This document shows, piece by piece, positions 1 through 8,777 of a DNA stretch of 64,000 bases. Position 1 is the stretch's first letter. Every line of letters starts with the position of its first letter. Position numbers and translations under genes: made by a program. The notes beneath the pieces were generated by a model. It did no database searches and was not told the DNA's origin. It saw only the letters and a list, made by a program, of their open reading frames with translations. Source of the DNA: Paracoccus sigandri (lineage in GTDB: Bacteria > Pseudomonadota > Alphaproteobacteria > Rhodobacterales > Rhodobacteraceae). The stretch is from positions 170,600 to 234,599 of the forward strand of contig NZ_QNRC01000007.1 of the NCBI RefSeq assembly GCF_003709565.1. Reading direction: 5' to 3'.

Positions 1-237
1 CGGAAACTGCCGCGACCGTGTCCACAGGGCAACACGGGGCTTTGCGCGAAAGTTCCGCAGTTTCGCCCCCCGGCCGGGGGGTGCGGGCGCGCCGATGGGC
101 GGCTTTGCCGCTTTTTCGGGCAGGTCCGGGCCGCGCGATCGGTCGAATTTTCGCTATCCGGGCCGGGTGCCGCTTACCCGATGGTAACCATTGGCGGCTA
201 AGCAGGGGGCGGGAATGCGACATGAAAGGAACGGCTG
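1..237. other. Upstream intergenic segment at window edge
   Basis: No convincing gene is seen here. The last bases carry the leader of the STAS gene, with a purine-rich ribosome binding site (AAAGGA) a few bases before its ATG at 238. Open frames in this stretch overlap one another in opposite directions and show no recognisable domain. Confidence 0.5.
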
Positions 238-570
238 ATGCGTCTCAGCAGCGCGGCAACGACCGAGGAACTGGTGATCGTCGTCGACGAGGCGCGCATC
301 GATGCCGCGGTCGCGACGCGGTTCAAGGACAGCATGCGGCGCCTGATCGGCGGCCACCGCAAGCCGGTGATCATCGACATGCAGGCGGTGGATTTCCTGG
401 ACAGCTCGGGCCTGGGCGCGATGATCGCGGTGCGCAAGGCAATGGGCGAGGACCGGCCGCTGATCCTGCGCGGGCTGACGCCGAATGTCGAGCGCGTCTT
501 CCGCCTGACGCGCATGGATTCCGTTTTCGATATCCGTCCCACCGATCCCCCAGAGGAGCAGACATCATGA
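238..570 (+). CDS. STAS-domain anti-sigma factor antagonist
   Basis: A 110-aa single-domain STAS protein of the SpoIIAA/RsbV type. These proteins bind an anti-sigma serine kinase when dephosphorylated and so free a sigma factor or another partner. The conserved DSSGLG motif at residues 55-60 contains the serine that is phosphorylated in the family, and the preceding hydrophobic strand (PVIIDMQAVDFL) is typical. The stop codon overlaps the start of the next gene, an RsbW-like ATPase, by ATGA, so the two are translationally coupled and probably form a partner pair. No sigma factor or PP2C phosphatase is visible in the window, so the target is unknown. Confidence 0.88.
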   Translation: MRLSSAATTEELVIVVDEARIDAAVATRFKDSMRRLIGGHRKPVIIDMQAVDFLDSSGLGAMIAVRKAMGEDRPLILRGLTPNVERVFRLTRMDSVFDIRPTDPPEEQTS

Positions 571-1073
571 CCTCGACCAGACGGCAGAATGCCGACACCA
601 AGGGCCGCATCGCCGCCCGCACCCAGCCGATGTTCAACCGCGTGCTTCCCGCCCATCCGGCGGCGGTGCGCGACACGCTTGGCGACATCCGCCGCCGCTT
701 CGCCGCCGAGGTCGGCGAGGACACGCTGGCGCGGCTGGAGCTGGTGCTGGCCGAGGTGATGAACAACGTCACCGAACATGGCGCCGGCATCTCGGTCGAG
801 GACGATCCCCGCCGGGCGCCGTCGATCCACATCTCGATCGTGCGCCATGTCTCGGGCCTGTGCTGCGCGATCACCGATGACGGCGCCTCGCTGCCCGACG
901 ACTGCCTGCAGCCGCGCTGCTTGCCGTCGCTGACCCAGCCGGAACTGCCGGAAGGCGGCTGGGGCTGGTACCTGATCCAGGACCTGACCCAGGCGCTGTG
1001 CTATTTCCGCGAGGATCAGCGCAACTACCTGGCCTTCAGCGTCCCCTTCAGCGAGGAAGCCCGCCCGCTCTAG
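567..1073 (+). CDS. RsbW-like anti-sigma ATP-binding protein
   Basis: A 168-aa GHKL-type ATPase domain of the SpoIIAB/RsbW class, predicted to phosphorylate the STAS partner encoded just upstream. The N-box reads AEVMNNVTEHG (about residues 62-72), the Mg/ATP-lid region ITDDG is at about 102-106, and a glycine-rich PEGGWGWYLIQDL stretch is at 128-140. I chose ATG 567 because it makes an ATGA overlap with the STAS stop; the frame is open much further upstream, but that part overlaps the STAS gene. There is no transmembrane segment, so it should be cytoplasmic. The client sigma factor cannot be named from this window. Confidence 0.86.
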   Translation: MTSTRRQNADTKGRIAARTQPMFNRVLPAHPAAVRDTLGDIRRRFAAEVGEDTLARLELVLAEVMNNVTEHGAGISVEDDPRRAPSIHISIVRHVSGLCCAITDDGASLPDDCLQPRCLPSLTQPELPEGGWGWYLIQDLTQALCYFREDQRNYLAFSVPFSEEARPL

Positions 1074-1205
1074 CCCCGCGACGGCGCGGCCCATGCGGGC
1101 ATGAAGGATGCGCATCGTGCCGGCAGGAGCGGGAACCGGCGCAAGGATCGCGCCCAGGCAAGCCCGCCGCAGGCAGCGGCCAGGCGCTGCCGGATCGGGC
1201 GCCGT

Positions 1206-1553
1206 TCAGTTCAGCTGGCCCTGCAGCGGATAGCGCCCGTCCTCGAAATCGCCGAAATGCTCGACCACGTCGGGATGGTCCAGCGGTTCGCCCGAGGAAT
1301 CGGGAACCAGGTTCTGCTCCGAGACATAGGCGACGTAATAGGTCGCCTCGGTCTCGGCATAGAGATGATAGAAGGGCTGGTCCTTCGCGGGCCGCGAATC
1401 CTCGGGGATGGAATCGTACCATTCCTGCGTATTGGCGAATTGCGGATCGACATCGAAGATGACGCCGCGGAAGGGCCGGTGCCGGTGGCGGACGACCTGA
1501 CCCAGGCTGTATTTCGCGCTGCGGCTTTCACACTGCATGCTTGAGACTTCCAT
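1206..1553 (-). CDS. hspQ: Heat shock protein HspQ
   Basis: A 115-aa protein of the HspQ/YccV family (hemimethylated-DNA-binding domain fold), which in enterobacteria acts as a specificity factor for Lon protease. Family hallmarks visible are YSLGQVVRHRHRPFRGVIFDVDP near the N-terminus (split here only for reading), the EWYDSIP segment, QPFYHLYAE, and the YVSEQNL stretch near the C-terminus. A second ATG at 1538 would give 110 aa, closer to the usual length, and may be the real start. No clear RpoH-type promoter was found in the 111-bp gap upstream. It lies downstream of creA on the same strand but is probably a separate unit. Confidence 0.88.
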   Translation of the reverse strand: MEVSSMQCESRSAKYSLGQVVRHRHRPFRGVIFDVDPQFANTQEWYDSIPEDSRPAKDQPFYHLYAETEATYYVAYVSEQNLVPDSSGEPLDHPDVVEHFGDFEDGRYPLQGQLN

Positions 1554-1664
1554 GACTGTGACGGCGGAATGCCGGGCTGACAGGCCTTCTAATCCCGTGC
1601 AACGATTCTGTCCACCGGATCCGCGGCATTTGCCACATTTCGGAGCATATGCGCCCGGATCCCG

Positions 1665-2150
1665 CTATTCGGCCGGGGCGGTCGCCGCCTCGGCCTCGCT
1701 CAGCCCGACGGTCGAGATCGCCATCTTGGCCGATCCCTCGGCCAGCTCGTTGGCATGGGCCACATAGACCAGGACCCGGTTTTCCGCGTCATAGATCCGG
1801 CGCACCCGCAGCGACTTGAAGATCAGCGACCGCCCCTCGCTGAACACCGTCTCGCCCCCGCGCCCGACCCGGATCGCGCCGATGTCGATCGGCCCGGTGC
1901 GCGAACATTCGATGGCGCTGTTCGAGGGATCCTCGAACCAGTTGCCCTGGCTCAGCCGGTCCAGCAGCGAGCGTTCGAAATAGGCCAGGTGGCAGGTCAC
2001 GCCGCCGATCTTGGGGTCCTGGATCGCCTCGACGATGATGTCGTTGCCGACCCAGTCGACGCCGATCCTGCCGACCTCCTCGCCCCTGGCGGGCAGGCCG
2101 GGCAGCAAGGCGACCAGCAGGGCGGCGGACAGGAACGGGCGCATCGGCAT
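1665..2150 (-). CDS. creA: CreA family periplasmic protein
   Basis: A 161-aa exported protein of the CreA family, whose function is unknown. A signal peptide (about residues 1-23, ending LPARGEE) is followed by the family signature IGVDWVGNDIIVEAIQDP, and by GVTCHLAYFERS and AIECSRTGPI, which supply two cysteines likely to form a disulfide. The frame stays open upstream, but the ATG at 2150 overlaps the phosphatase stop as TGATG, so the short start is preferred. It is probably co-transcribed with the phosphatase gene. Confidence 0.85.
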   Translation of the reverse strand: MPMRPFLSAALLVALLPGLPARGEEVGRIGVDWVGNDIIVEAIQDPKIGGVTCHLAYFERSLLDRLSQGNWFEDPSNSAIECSRTGPIDIGAIRVGRGGETVFSEGRSLIFKSLRVRRIYDAENRVLVYVAHANELAEGSAKMAISTVGLSEAEAATAPAE

Positions 2151-2872
2151 CACTCGGGCAGCAGGGGCTGGCGCCCCCCGTCGGTCAGAAGATGGACCGC
2201 CCCCGGCTCGATGACGACCGCCGCCAGCGGCCGGCCATGCCCCGCGCCGCCGTCGATGTTCAGCCGGTTGCCGTGATGGGTGGGACGGCTCAGCGCGGTA
2301 TGGCCGTGGACGACCAGCGGCCCATGCGCCGCGCGGCTTTCCAGGAAGGGCTTGCGGATCCAGACCAGGTCGTCCTCGGCCTGGTCCTGCAGGTCCACGC
2401 CGGGCCGGATCCCGGCATGGACGACCAGCGCCAGCGGATGCAGGAACCACAGCGGCAGCCCGGCCAGGAAGCGGGCGTGGCCGGGGGGCACGGCGCGCAG
2501 CGCCTCGGCATGCAGCCGTGCCTCGGGCAGTTCCGGGTCCAGCCCGTAGGAGGCCAGCGTCGCCGCCGCCCCCAGCCCCGGATGCCGCACCCATCCCAGC
2601 AGATTGGACAGGCCGGGATCGATCCAGCCCGGATCGGCAAGGAATTTCGGCAGGAAGCGGTCGTGATTGCCGCGGGTGACGACCCAGTTCCGGCCGTCGT
2701 CCCGCCCCGTCATCAGGTAATCCACGACGCCGCGCGAGTCCGGCCCGCGATCGATCAGGTCGCCGACATGGACGATCAGCGCATCCCGGCCGCCATCGCG
2801 GAACACCCGCTCATGCGCGGCGTGCAGCTGGTCCAGCTGGCCGTGAATGTCGCCGATCGCGTAAAGCCGCAT
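2150..2872 (-). CDS. PPP-family metallophosphoesterase (serine/threonine phosphatase-like)
   Basis: A 240-aa metallophosphoesterase. The metal-binding motifs appear in order: GDIHG (residues 7-11), GDLIDRGPDSRG (about 37-48), RGNHD (about 67-71), and a late VHGHTAL with a final histidine-containing segment. This set is characteristic of the bacterial PPP phosphatases (PrpA/PrpE-like), which hydrolyse phosphoprotein or diadenosine phosphate substrates. The real substrate cannot be told from sequence. It is cytoplasmic with no signal peptide, and creA follows with a TGATG overlap. Confidence 0.87.
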   Translation of the reverse strand: MRLYAIGDIHGQLDQLHAAHERVFRDGGRDALIVHVGDLIDRGPDSRGVVDYLMTGRDDGRNWVVTRGNHDRFLPKFLADPGWIDPGLSNLLGWVRHPGLGAAATLASYGLDPELPEARLHAEALRAVPPGHARFLAGLPLWFLHPLALVVHAGIRPGVDLQDQAEDDLVWIRKPFLESRAAHGPLVVHGHTALSRPTHHGNRLNIDGGAGHGRPLAAVVIEPGAVHLLTDGGRQPLLPE

Positions 2873-2926
2873 CCCCGCTTCCCCATGGTGATCCGCGCGC
2901 CGGCCGCCCCGGCGCGCGGCGCTGCG

Positions 2927-4516
2927 TCAGATCTCGAATTTCAGGCGCCGCGCCTGGATGAACTTGCCGGTATTCTGCAGCGCCGCCAAGGCCTCGTCGC
3001 TGATCGCGTCGTCCAGATACAGGATCGCGATGGCATCGTCCCCCGCGGCCGAGCGGCCCAGGGTGAAGTTCGCGATGTTCACGCCCAGGTCGCCAAGCGT
3101 GCCCCCCAGCGCGCCGATCACGCCCGGCACGTCCTTGTTGCGGGTATAGAGCATGTGTTCGCCCACCTCGGCATCGATATTGATGCCGCGGATCTGGATG
3201 AAGCGCGGCTTGCCGTCGCTGAAGACCGTCCCGGCGATCGACCGCTCGCGCGTGTCGGTGACCACGGTCAGCTTGATATAGCCCTCGAAGACCCCGGCCT
3301 TGTCCTGCCGCGTGGTCGAGACCTGGACGCCGCGCTCCTTCGCGATGACCGGGGCCGAGACCATGTTCACGTCCGGGTTGGTGGCCTGCATCACCCCCGC
3401 GATCACCGAGGCGTTCAGCGCGTTCAGGTTCATCTCGGCGACCACGCCGTCGTAAAGCACGTTGATCGCCTTGATCGGCTCGTCGGTCATCTGGCCCACG
3501 AAGGCGCCCAGATGGCCGGCCAGCTTGATCCAGGGGCCCATCACCGCGGCCTCCTCGGCGGTGACCGAGGGCATGTTCAGCGCGTTCTGCACCGCCCCGG
3601 TCAGCAGATAGTCCGACATCTGCTCGGCCACCTGCAGGGCCACGTTCTCCTGCGCCTCGGTGGTCGAGGCGCCCAGATGCGGCGTCACCACCACGTTGGG
3701 CAGGTTGAACAGCGGGCTTTCCGTGGCCGGCTCGACCGCGAAGACGTCGAAGGCGGCGCCGGCGACGCGGCCGTCCTTCAGCGCCTCGGCCAGGGCCTCC
3801 TCGTCGACCAGCCCGCCGCGGGCGCAGTTGATGATCCGCACGCCGGGCTTCAGCTTCGCGATGGCCTCGCGCGACAGGATGTTGCGGGTCTTGTCGGTCA
3901 GCGGCACGTGGAAGGTGATGAAATCGGCGCGGCCCAGCAGGTCCTCGAACTCGACCTTGGTGACGCCGATCTCGCGGGCGCGGTCCTCGGACAGGAAGGG
4001 ATCATAGGCCAGCACCTTCATGTGCAGCCCCAGCGCCCGGTCGATCACGATCGAGCCGATATTGCCGGCCCCCACGACGCCAAGCGTCTTGTTGAACAGC
4101 TCCACCCCCATGAAGCGGTTCTTCTCCCACCTGCCGGCATGGGTCGAGACGCTGGCCTCGGGCAGCTGCCGGGCGACCGCGAACATCATCGCGATGGCAT
4201 GTTCGGCGGTCGTCACGCTGTTGCCGAAGGGCGTGTTCATCACGATCACGCCCTTCTTGCTGGCCGCCGGGATGTCGACATTGTCGACCCCGATCCCGGC
4301 CCGGCCCACCACTTTCAGCCGCGTCGCCTTCTCCAGCAGCTTCTCGGTCACTTTGGTCGCGGACCGGATCGCCAGCCCGTCATATTGCCCGATCACCTCG
4401 GCCAGCTTTTCCTTGTCCTTGCCCAGGTCGGGCAGGTAGTCCACCTCGACGCCGCGATCGCGAAAGATCTGGACGGCGGTTTCCGACAGCTTGTCGGACA
4501 CGAGAACCTTCGGCAT
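2927..4516 (-). CDS. serA: D-3-phosphoglycerate dehydrogenase
   Basis: A 529-aa long-form SerA, which oxidises 3-phosphoglycerate to 3-phosphohydroxypyruvate in the first step of serine synthesis. The nucleotide-binding motif GVVGAGNIGS is followed by the catalytic Arg (NCARGGLVDEEAL), Glu (AFDVFAVEPA) and His (VTPHLGAST) motifs. The C-terminal half holds the allosteric substrate-binding domain and a terminal ACT domain (ending NTGKFIQARRLKFEI), so feedback inhibition by serine is possible. The start at 4516 has a good AAGGAAG ribosome site; the open frame reaches 4564, but that part is repeat-derived. It lies 111 bp downstream of serC with a hairpin repeat in between. Confidence 0.97.
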   Translation of the reverse strand: MPKVLVSDKLSETAVQIFRDRGVEVDYLPDLGKDKEKLAEVIGQYDGLAIRSATKVTEKLLEKATRLKVVGRAGIGVDNVDIPAASKKGVIVMNTPFGNSVTTAEHAIAMMFAVARQLPEASVSTHAGRWEKNRFMGVELFNKTLGVVGAGNIGSIVIDRALGLHMKVLAYDPFLSEDRAREIGVTKVEFEDLLGRADFITFHVPLTDKTRNILSREAIAKLKPGVRIINCARGGLVDEEALAEALKDGRVAGAAFDVFAVEPATESPLFNLPNVVVTPHLGASTTEAQENVALQVAEQMSDYLLTGAVQNALNMPSVTAEEAAVMGPWIKLAGHLGAFVGQMTDEPIKAINVLYDGVVAEMNLNALNASVIAGVMQATNPDVNMVSAPVIAKERGVQVSTTRQDKAGVFEGYIKLTVVTDTRERSIAGTVFSDGKPRFIQIRGINIDAEVGEHMLYTRNKDVPGVIGALGGTLGDLGVNIANFTLGRSAAGDDAIAILYLDDAISDEALAALQNTGKFIQARRLKFEI

Positions 4517-4560
4517 GTCATTCTTCCTTGTCTGCCGCATCCGGGCCAAGCCTCGCGGAT

Positions 4561-4617
4561 GCATTTCATCTTGGTGAAAATATCCTCGGGGGGTCCGGGG
4601 GGCAGACAGCCCCCCGG
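4561..4617 (-). repeat. Hairpin-core repeat, copy a (serC-serA gap)
   Basis: Reading on the minus strand, a perfect 9-bp GC stem (4609-4617 with 4595-4603, loop of 5) is followed by a C-rich spacer and the core GAGGATATTTTCACCAAG, then ATGAA. It sits between serC and serA in the direction of transcription. The stem could terminate or attenuate the serC transcript or protect its 3' end. It belongs to the dispersed family described in the findings. Confidence 0.75.
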
Positions 4618-4627
4618 CCTTCGCCCA

Positions 4628-5776
4628 TCACTCCTGCGCGGCCAGTTCCGCGCGATAGGCCCATTCGATCCAGGGCATCAGCGCCGCGACATCGCCGGCC
4701 TCGACCGTGGATCCGCACCAGATCCGCAGGCCCGGCGGCGCGTCGCGATAGGCGCCGGCATCCAGCGCCACGCCTTCCTTCTCCAGCCGCTTGGCGACCG
4801 CCTTGGCGAAAGCCGCGCCGTCCCGGATCGCCGGATCGGTGAATTTCAGGCAGACCGAGGTGGTCGAGCCCGTCGCCGGATCCTCGGCCAGGTCGGCGAT
4901 CCAGTCCTTGTCGGCGATGAAATCACGCACCGCCGCCGCATTCGCCTCGCAGCGCGCGATCAGCGCCGGCAACCCGCCAAGCGATTGCGCCCATTTCAGC
5001 GCCACCAGGTAATCCTCGACCGCCAGCATCGAGGGCGTGTTGATCGTCTCGCCCTTGAAGATGCCCTCGATCAGCTTGCCGCCCTTGGTCAGCCGGAAAA
5101 TCTTCGGCAGCGGACGATCCGGCACATAGCTCTCCAGCCGCTCGACCGCGCGGGGCGACAGGATCAGCATCCCATGCGCGCCCTCGCCACCCAGCACCTT
5201 CTGCCAGCTGAAGGTCACAACATCCAGCTTGTCGAAAGGCAGTTCCATCGCGAAGGCGGCGCTGGTCGCGTCGCAGATGGTCAGCCCCTGCCGGTCCGCC
5301 GGGATCGCATCGCCATTCGGCACCCGCACGCCCGAGGTCGTGCCGTTCCAGGTGAAGACCACATCGCTGTCGAAATCGACCTCGCCGAAATCGACGATCC
5401 TGCCGTAATCGGCCTTGCGCACCGTCGCGTCCAGCTTCAGCTGCTTGACCGCATCCGTGACCCAGCCTTCGCCGAAGCTTTCCCAGGCCAGCATTTCCAC
5501 GGGACGCGCGCCCAGCATGGTCCACATCGCCATCTCGACCGCGCCCGTGTCCGAGCCGGGAACGATGCCGATGCGATAGCCTTCGGGCACGCCCAGGACC
5601 TCGCGGGTCAGCTCGATCGCCTCGGCCAGCTTCGCCTTGCCGATGGCGGCACGATGCGAGCGGCCAAGCGGAGCATCCGCCAGCAGGTCCAGATTGTAAT
5701 GGGGGATCTTGGCACAGGGGCCAGAGGAAAAACGCGGATTCACCGGCCGCGCGGCCGGGTTCGGGTGATCGGTCAT
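4628..5776 (-). CDS. serC: Phosphoserine aminotransferase
   Basis: A 382-aa PLP-dependent aminotransferase that converts phosphohydroxypyruvate and glutamate to phosphoserine and 2-oxoglutarate. The sequence begins with the family signature [16 protein letters not shown], and the PLP lysine lies in [27 protein letters not shown]-type C-terminal motifs of the alphaproteobacterial branch are represented by [15 protein letters not shown]. It is preceded by a serC-type leader RNA and followed by serA; the divergent neighbour is serB, so all three steps of serine synthesis are together. Confidence 0.96.
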   Translation of the reverse strand: MTDHPNPAARPVNPRFSSGPCAKIPHYNLDLLADAPLGRSHRAAIGKAKLAEAIELTREVLGVPEGYRIGIVPGSDTGAVEMAMWTMLGARPVEMLAWESFGEGWVTDAVKQLKLDATVRKADYGRIVDFGEVDFDSDVVFTWNGTTSGVRVPNGDAIPADRQGLTICDATSAAFAMELPFDKLDVVTFSWQKVLGGEGAHGMLILSPRAVERLESYVPDRPLPKIFRLTKGGKLIEGIFKGETINTPSMLAVEDYLVALKWAQSLGGLPALIARCEANAAAVRDFIADKDWIADLAEDPATGSTTSVCLKFTDPAIRDGAAFAKAVAKRLEKEGVALDAGAYRDAPPGLRIWCGSTVEAGDVAALMPWIEWAYRAELAAQE

Positions 5777-5840
5777 GTAGCTCAGCCTTCCAGCTAAAAG
5801 CCCTTCGTTGGGGAAGGGTGTCCCGCTGCGGGACATACAT
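5777..5840 (-). ncRNA. serC leader RNA (serC motif)
   Basis: On the minus strand directly before the serC ATG there are two short hairpins. One has a 6-bp stem GTCCCG/CGGGAC (5820-5834, loop CAG); the other has a 6-bp stem CCCTTC/GAAGGG (5801-5818, loop CCCAAC). They are followed by the purine-rich segment AGCTGGAAGGCTGAGCTAC up to ATG. The layout and the downstream segment resemble the alphaproteobacterial serC RNA motif described upstream of serC-serA operons. The GGAAGG segment may be the ribosome site. The ligand or mechanism of this motif class is not known to me. Confidence 0.72.
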
Positions 5841-5914
5841 CCGCGTCCCGCTCTGGCGCAAGGGAAAAGTTTCGCGTATGGCCCGGCGCGTCCCCGCAGC
5901 AAGAAGGCACCCTC

Positions 5915-6793
5915 ATGTTCATCGTCTCGCTCATCGCCGCGCCCGGCCGTTCGCATGTCGAGGAATCGCTGCTGGAGGGGCTGGAGAAGGCCTGGGACGG
6001 CAGCGGGCGGCGCTGGCTGGAGCCGCAGATGGCGGGCGAATTCCGCATTACCCGGCTGCCCGACGATGCCGAACAGGTCTGGTCCGACCTGCAGGTGATC
6101 GGCATCGACCTCGTCCTGCAGCCCGAGGCGGGGCGGCGCAAGTCGATCCTGCTGGCCGACATGGATTCGACCATGATCGAACAGGAATGCATCGACGAAC
6201 TGGCCGACATGGCCGGCGTCGGGCCGCGCGTGGCCGCCATCACCGCCCGCGCCATGAACGGAGAGCTGAACTTCCACGAGGCGCTGGTCGAACGCGTCGG
6301 CCTGCTGGCCGGGCTTCGCGAATCGGTCATCGCCGAGGTCCTGGCCACCCGCATCACCATGGCGCCGGGCGGGCGCGAGCTGGTGGCGACGATGCGCGCC
6401 AATGGCGGCTATGCGGCGCTGGTCTCGGGCGGGTTCACCGCCTTCACCGGGCCGGTGGCGCGGATCCTGGGCTTCGACGAACACCGCGCCAACAACCTGC
6501 TGGCCGATGACGGCGTGCTGACCGGCCATGTCGCGCTGCCGGTGCTGGGCCGCGAGGCGAAGGTCCAGGCGCTGCGCGAGATCGCCGCCGCGCGCGGGGT
6601 GACGCCGGAGCAGGTCATCGCGGTCGGCGACGGCGCGAACGACCTCGACATGCTGCACCTGGCCGGCACCGGCGTCGCGCTTCACGCCAAGCCCGCGGTG
6701 GCGGCGCAGGCCAGGATCCGCATCAATCACGGCGACCTGACCGCGCTGCTCTATCTGCAGGGCTACGCGCGGGCAGAGTTCGTCACGGGCTGA
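5915..6793 (+). CDS. serB: Phosphoserine phosphatase
   Basis: A 292-aa HAD-superfamily phosphatase performing the last step of serine synthesis. After an N-terminal ACT-like region (about residues 1-70), HAD motif I reads [12 protein letters not shown] with nucleophile Asp82 and Asp84. Motif II lies in [10 protein letters not shown], and motif IV is [11 protein letters not shown], about residue 220. It is divergent from serC. Its 3' end overlaps the convergent nitronate monooxygenase gene by 11 bp. Confidence 0.96.
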   Translation: MFIVSLIAAPGRSHVEESLLEGLEKAWDGSGRRWLEPQMAGEFRITRLPDDAEQVWSDLQVIGIDLVLQPEAGRRKSILLADMDSTMIEQECIDELADMAGVGPRVAAITARAMNGELNFHEALVERVGLLAGLRESVIAEVLATRITMAPGGRELVATMRANGGYAALVSGGFTAFTGPVARILGFDEHRANNLLADDGVLTGHVALPVLGREAKVQALREIAAARGVTPEQVIAVGDGANDLDMLHLAGTGVALHAKPAVAAQARIRINHGDLTALLYLQGYARAEFVTG

Positions 6794-7784
6794 TCGCGGC
6801 CACGGTTTCGGCGGCGGGCCGCGCCACGGCCTGGGCCGCGCCGGTCCCGGCCCAGAAGGCGCCATAGCCGGTCTCGCCCTGCGCCAAGGCGGCGGCGTTC
6901 AGCGCCTTGCCCGCGTCATAGGCCACCGGGTAATCGGGCGCCTCCTCGCCGTCGATGGCGGTGAACAGGTTTTCGACGCAACGCGCCGCCCGCCCCGAGA
7001 TCGCCCGCGTCATCACCGTGCGCCCCGACGACAGTGCCTCGCGATGGGCGGCGGGGTTGGCGGCCTCGGGCGCGCGCAGGAAGGCGGTGCCGCATTGCAC
7101 CGCCACGGCGCCCGCGCGGGTCGCGGCGCGGGCATCCTCGCGCGTCATGATCCCTCCGGCGGCGATCAGCGGCAGGCCAAGCGGCCGCAGCCGGCCCAGC
7201 AGCGGCAGGGTCTCCAGCCGCTCGTCCGGGGCGTCGGGGTCGAAGATGCCGCGATGCCCGCCCGCCTGCCAGCCCTGCGCGACGATCCCGTCCAGCCCGG
7301 CATCCAGGATCGCCTGCCCCTCGGCCTCGCTGGTGGCCGTGGCCAGAAGCCGCGCGCCGGTGTCGCGCAGGGCGGCGATCTGCTGGGGATTGGGCAGGCC
7401 GAAATGGAAGCTGACGAAGGCCGGGCGGGCATCCAGCAGCAGCGCCAGCATGGCCTCGTTCACGCGAAAGCTCTGATAGATCTCGTGCAGCGCCTCGGGC
7501 GGGGTGGCCCCGTGGCGGGCGAATTCGGGCGCCAGCCGCGCCAGCCAGCGGCCCTCGCGCAGATGGTCGCGCCGGGCGGGGGCGTGGCAGAACAGGTTCA
7601 CGCCGAAGGGCCGGCCGGTCAGCGCGCGGGTCTGCTCGATCGCGGCCCGCGCCCCCGTCGCGTCCAGCGCGCCAAGCGCCACGAAGCCCAGGCCCCCGGC
7701 CTCGCAGACCGCCGCCGCCAGCGCGGGCGTGGAGACGCCCGCCATCGGCGCCTGGATCAGCGGATGTTTCAGATCTTCCAGCAT
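6783..7784 (-). CDS. Nitronate monooxygenase / 2-nitropropane dioxygenase family flavoprotein
   Basis: A 333-aa FMN-dependent TIM-barrel oxidoreductase. The N-terminus [20 protein letters not shown] and the internal [23 protein letters not shown] (putative catalytic His region) and [15 protein letters not shown] are family motifs. It probably oxidises alkyl nitronates such as propionate 3-nitronate, but the physiological substrate is not shown. ATG 7784 is preferred because AGGAGGAAG lies just before it; an upstream in-frame ATG at 7805 overlaps the transporter stop. It is coupled to the AEC transporter gene upstream. Confidence 0.86.
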   Translation of the reverse strand: MLEDLKHPLIQAPMAGVSTPALAAAVCEAGGLGFVALGALDATGARAAIEQTRALTGRPFGVNLFCHAPARRDHLREGRWLARLAPEFARHGATPPEALHEIYQSFRVNEAMLALLLDARPAFVSFHFGLPNPQQIAALRDTGARLLATATSEAEGQAILDAGLDGIVAQGWQAGGHRGIFDPDAPDERLETLPLLGRLRPLGLPLIAAGGIMTREDARAATRAGAVAVQCGTAFLRAPEAANPAAHREALSSGRTVMTRAISGRAARCVENLFTAIDGEEAPDYPVAYDAGKALNAAALAQGETGYGAFWAGTGAAQAVARPAAETVAAISP

Positions 7785-7801
7785 GTCTTCCTCCTGTATG
7801 G

Positions 7802-8731
7802 TCATCCCTGTCCGATCAGCAGCATGACCACCGGGACGGTCACGATGCTGCCCGCCGTGGAAATCAGGATCGCGGTCGAGACCCGCTGCTGCGCCACCCC
7901 GAAATGTTGCGCCAGGATATAGACATTGCCCGCCACCGGCAGCGCGGCGGCGGCGATCATCACCCCGGCGGCGAAGGGTTGGACGCCGAAGACGAACAGC
8001 GCCGCCACCCCCACGGCCAGCGGATGCAGCACCAGCTTGGCAAAGCTGAGCCAGACCGAGGCCGCCAGCCGCTGCACCTTGCGCCCGGCCAGGCTGGCGC
8101 CGATGGCGAACAGCGCGCCGGGCGTCGCGGCCGCGCCCAGCAGCGCCAGGAACTCGTCCAGCGGCTGCGGCATCGGCAGCCGCGCCCAGGCCCAGGCCAG
8201 CCCGGCCAGCATCGAGACGATCATCGGGTTGGCGACGATCCCGCCCAATACGCCCAGCAGGCTGGCCATGCGCAGCCCGCCCCGGCGCGAGGCATGGACG
8301 ATCAGCGTGATCAGCGTCGAGAACACCAGCATGTCGATGGTCAGCACCATCAGCACCGGGCCGACGGCGCGCTCGCCCAGCAGCACGACCAGCATCGGCA
8401 CGCCCAGAAAGCCGGTATTGCCGATCATGCAGCATTGCGCCTCCATCGCGGCCTCGGGCAGCGGAAGCCCGCGCGCGCGGGCCGCGACAAGCCCCAGGAC
8501 CCAGACCAGGACCGAGCCCGCCAGATAGGCCATCACGAAGCGGCGGTCGAACAGCCGCGCCAGGTCCAGCCCGGCGGCGAAGCGGAACAGCATCGCCGAC
8601 AGCGCGAAATAGAAGACGAATTTCGTCAGCCAGGCGGCGGCCTCCTGCGGGAAGAAACGCGTCCGCGCGGCCAGCCAGCCCAGCCCGATCAGCCCGAAGA
8701 AGGGCAGGGTCTTCAGAAAGATCGGCCACAT
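7802..8731 (-). CDS. AEC-family (auxin efflux carrier-like) transporter
   Basis: A 309-aa integral membrane protein with about ten hydrophobic segments, of the auxin efflux carrier/malate permease family. Recognisable features are the N-terminal FFGLIGLGWLAART, the CMIGNTGFLGVPM half-repeat motif and the C-terminal AAALPVAGNVYILAQHFG, which mirrors it in the second inverted repeat. It is expected to export or take up small organic anions at the inner membrane. It is encoded immediately upstream of the nitronate monooxygenase, suggesting a shared substrate, though that is inference. Confidence 0.87.
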   Translation of the reverse strand: MWPIFLKTLPFFGLIGLGWLAARTRFFPQEAAAWLTKFVFYFALSAMLFRFAAGLDLARLFDRRFVMAYLAGSVLVWVLGLVAARARGLPLPEAAMEAQCCMIGNTGFLGVPMLVVLLGERAVGPVLMVLTIDMLVFSTLITLIVHASRRGGLRMASLLGVLGGIVANPMIVSMLAGLAWAWARLPMPQPLDEFLALLGAAATPGALFAIGASLAGRKVQRLAASVWLSFAKLVLHPLAVGVAALFVFGVQPFAAGVMIAAAALPVAGNVYILAQHFGVAQQRVSTAILISTAGSIVTVPVVMLLIGQG

Positions 8732-8777
8732 CAGGCCAGGGTTCCGTCGGCGCGCATCATCTCCCCCAGGGGCGGGG

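Noticed and set aside
2192..5797. Very long plus-strand open frame of 1201 codons
   Set aside because: Antisense shadow of the phosphatase, serA and serC genes, a common effect of high GC; the translation is His/Arg/Gln-rich without domains.
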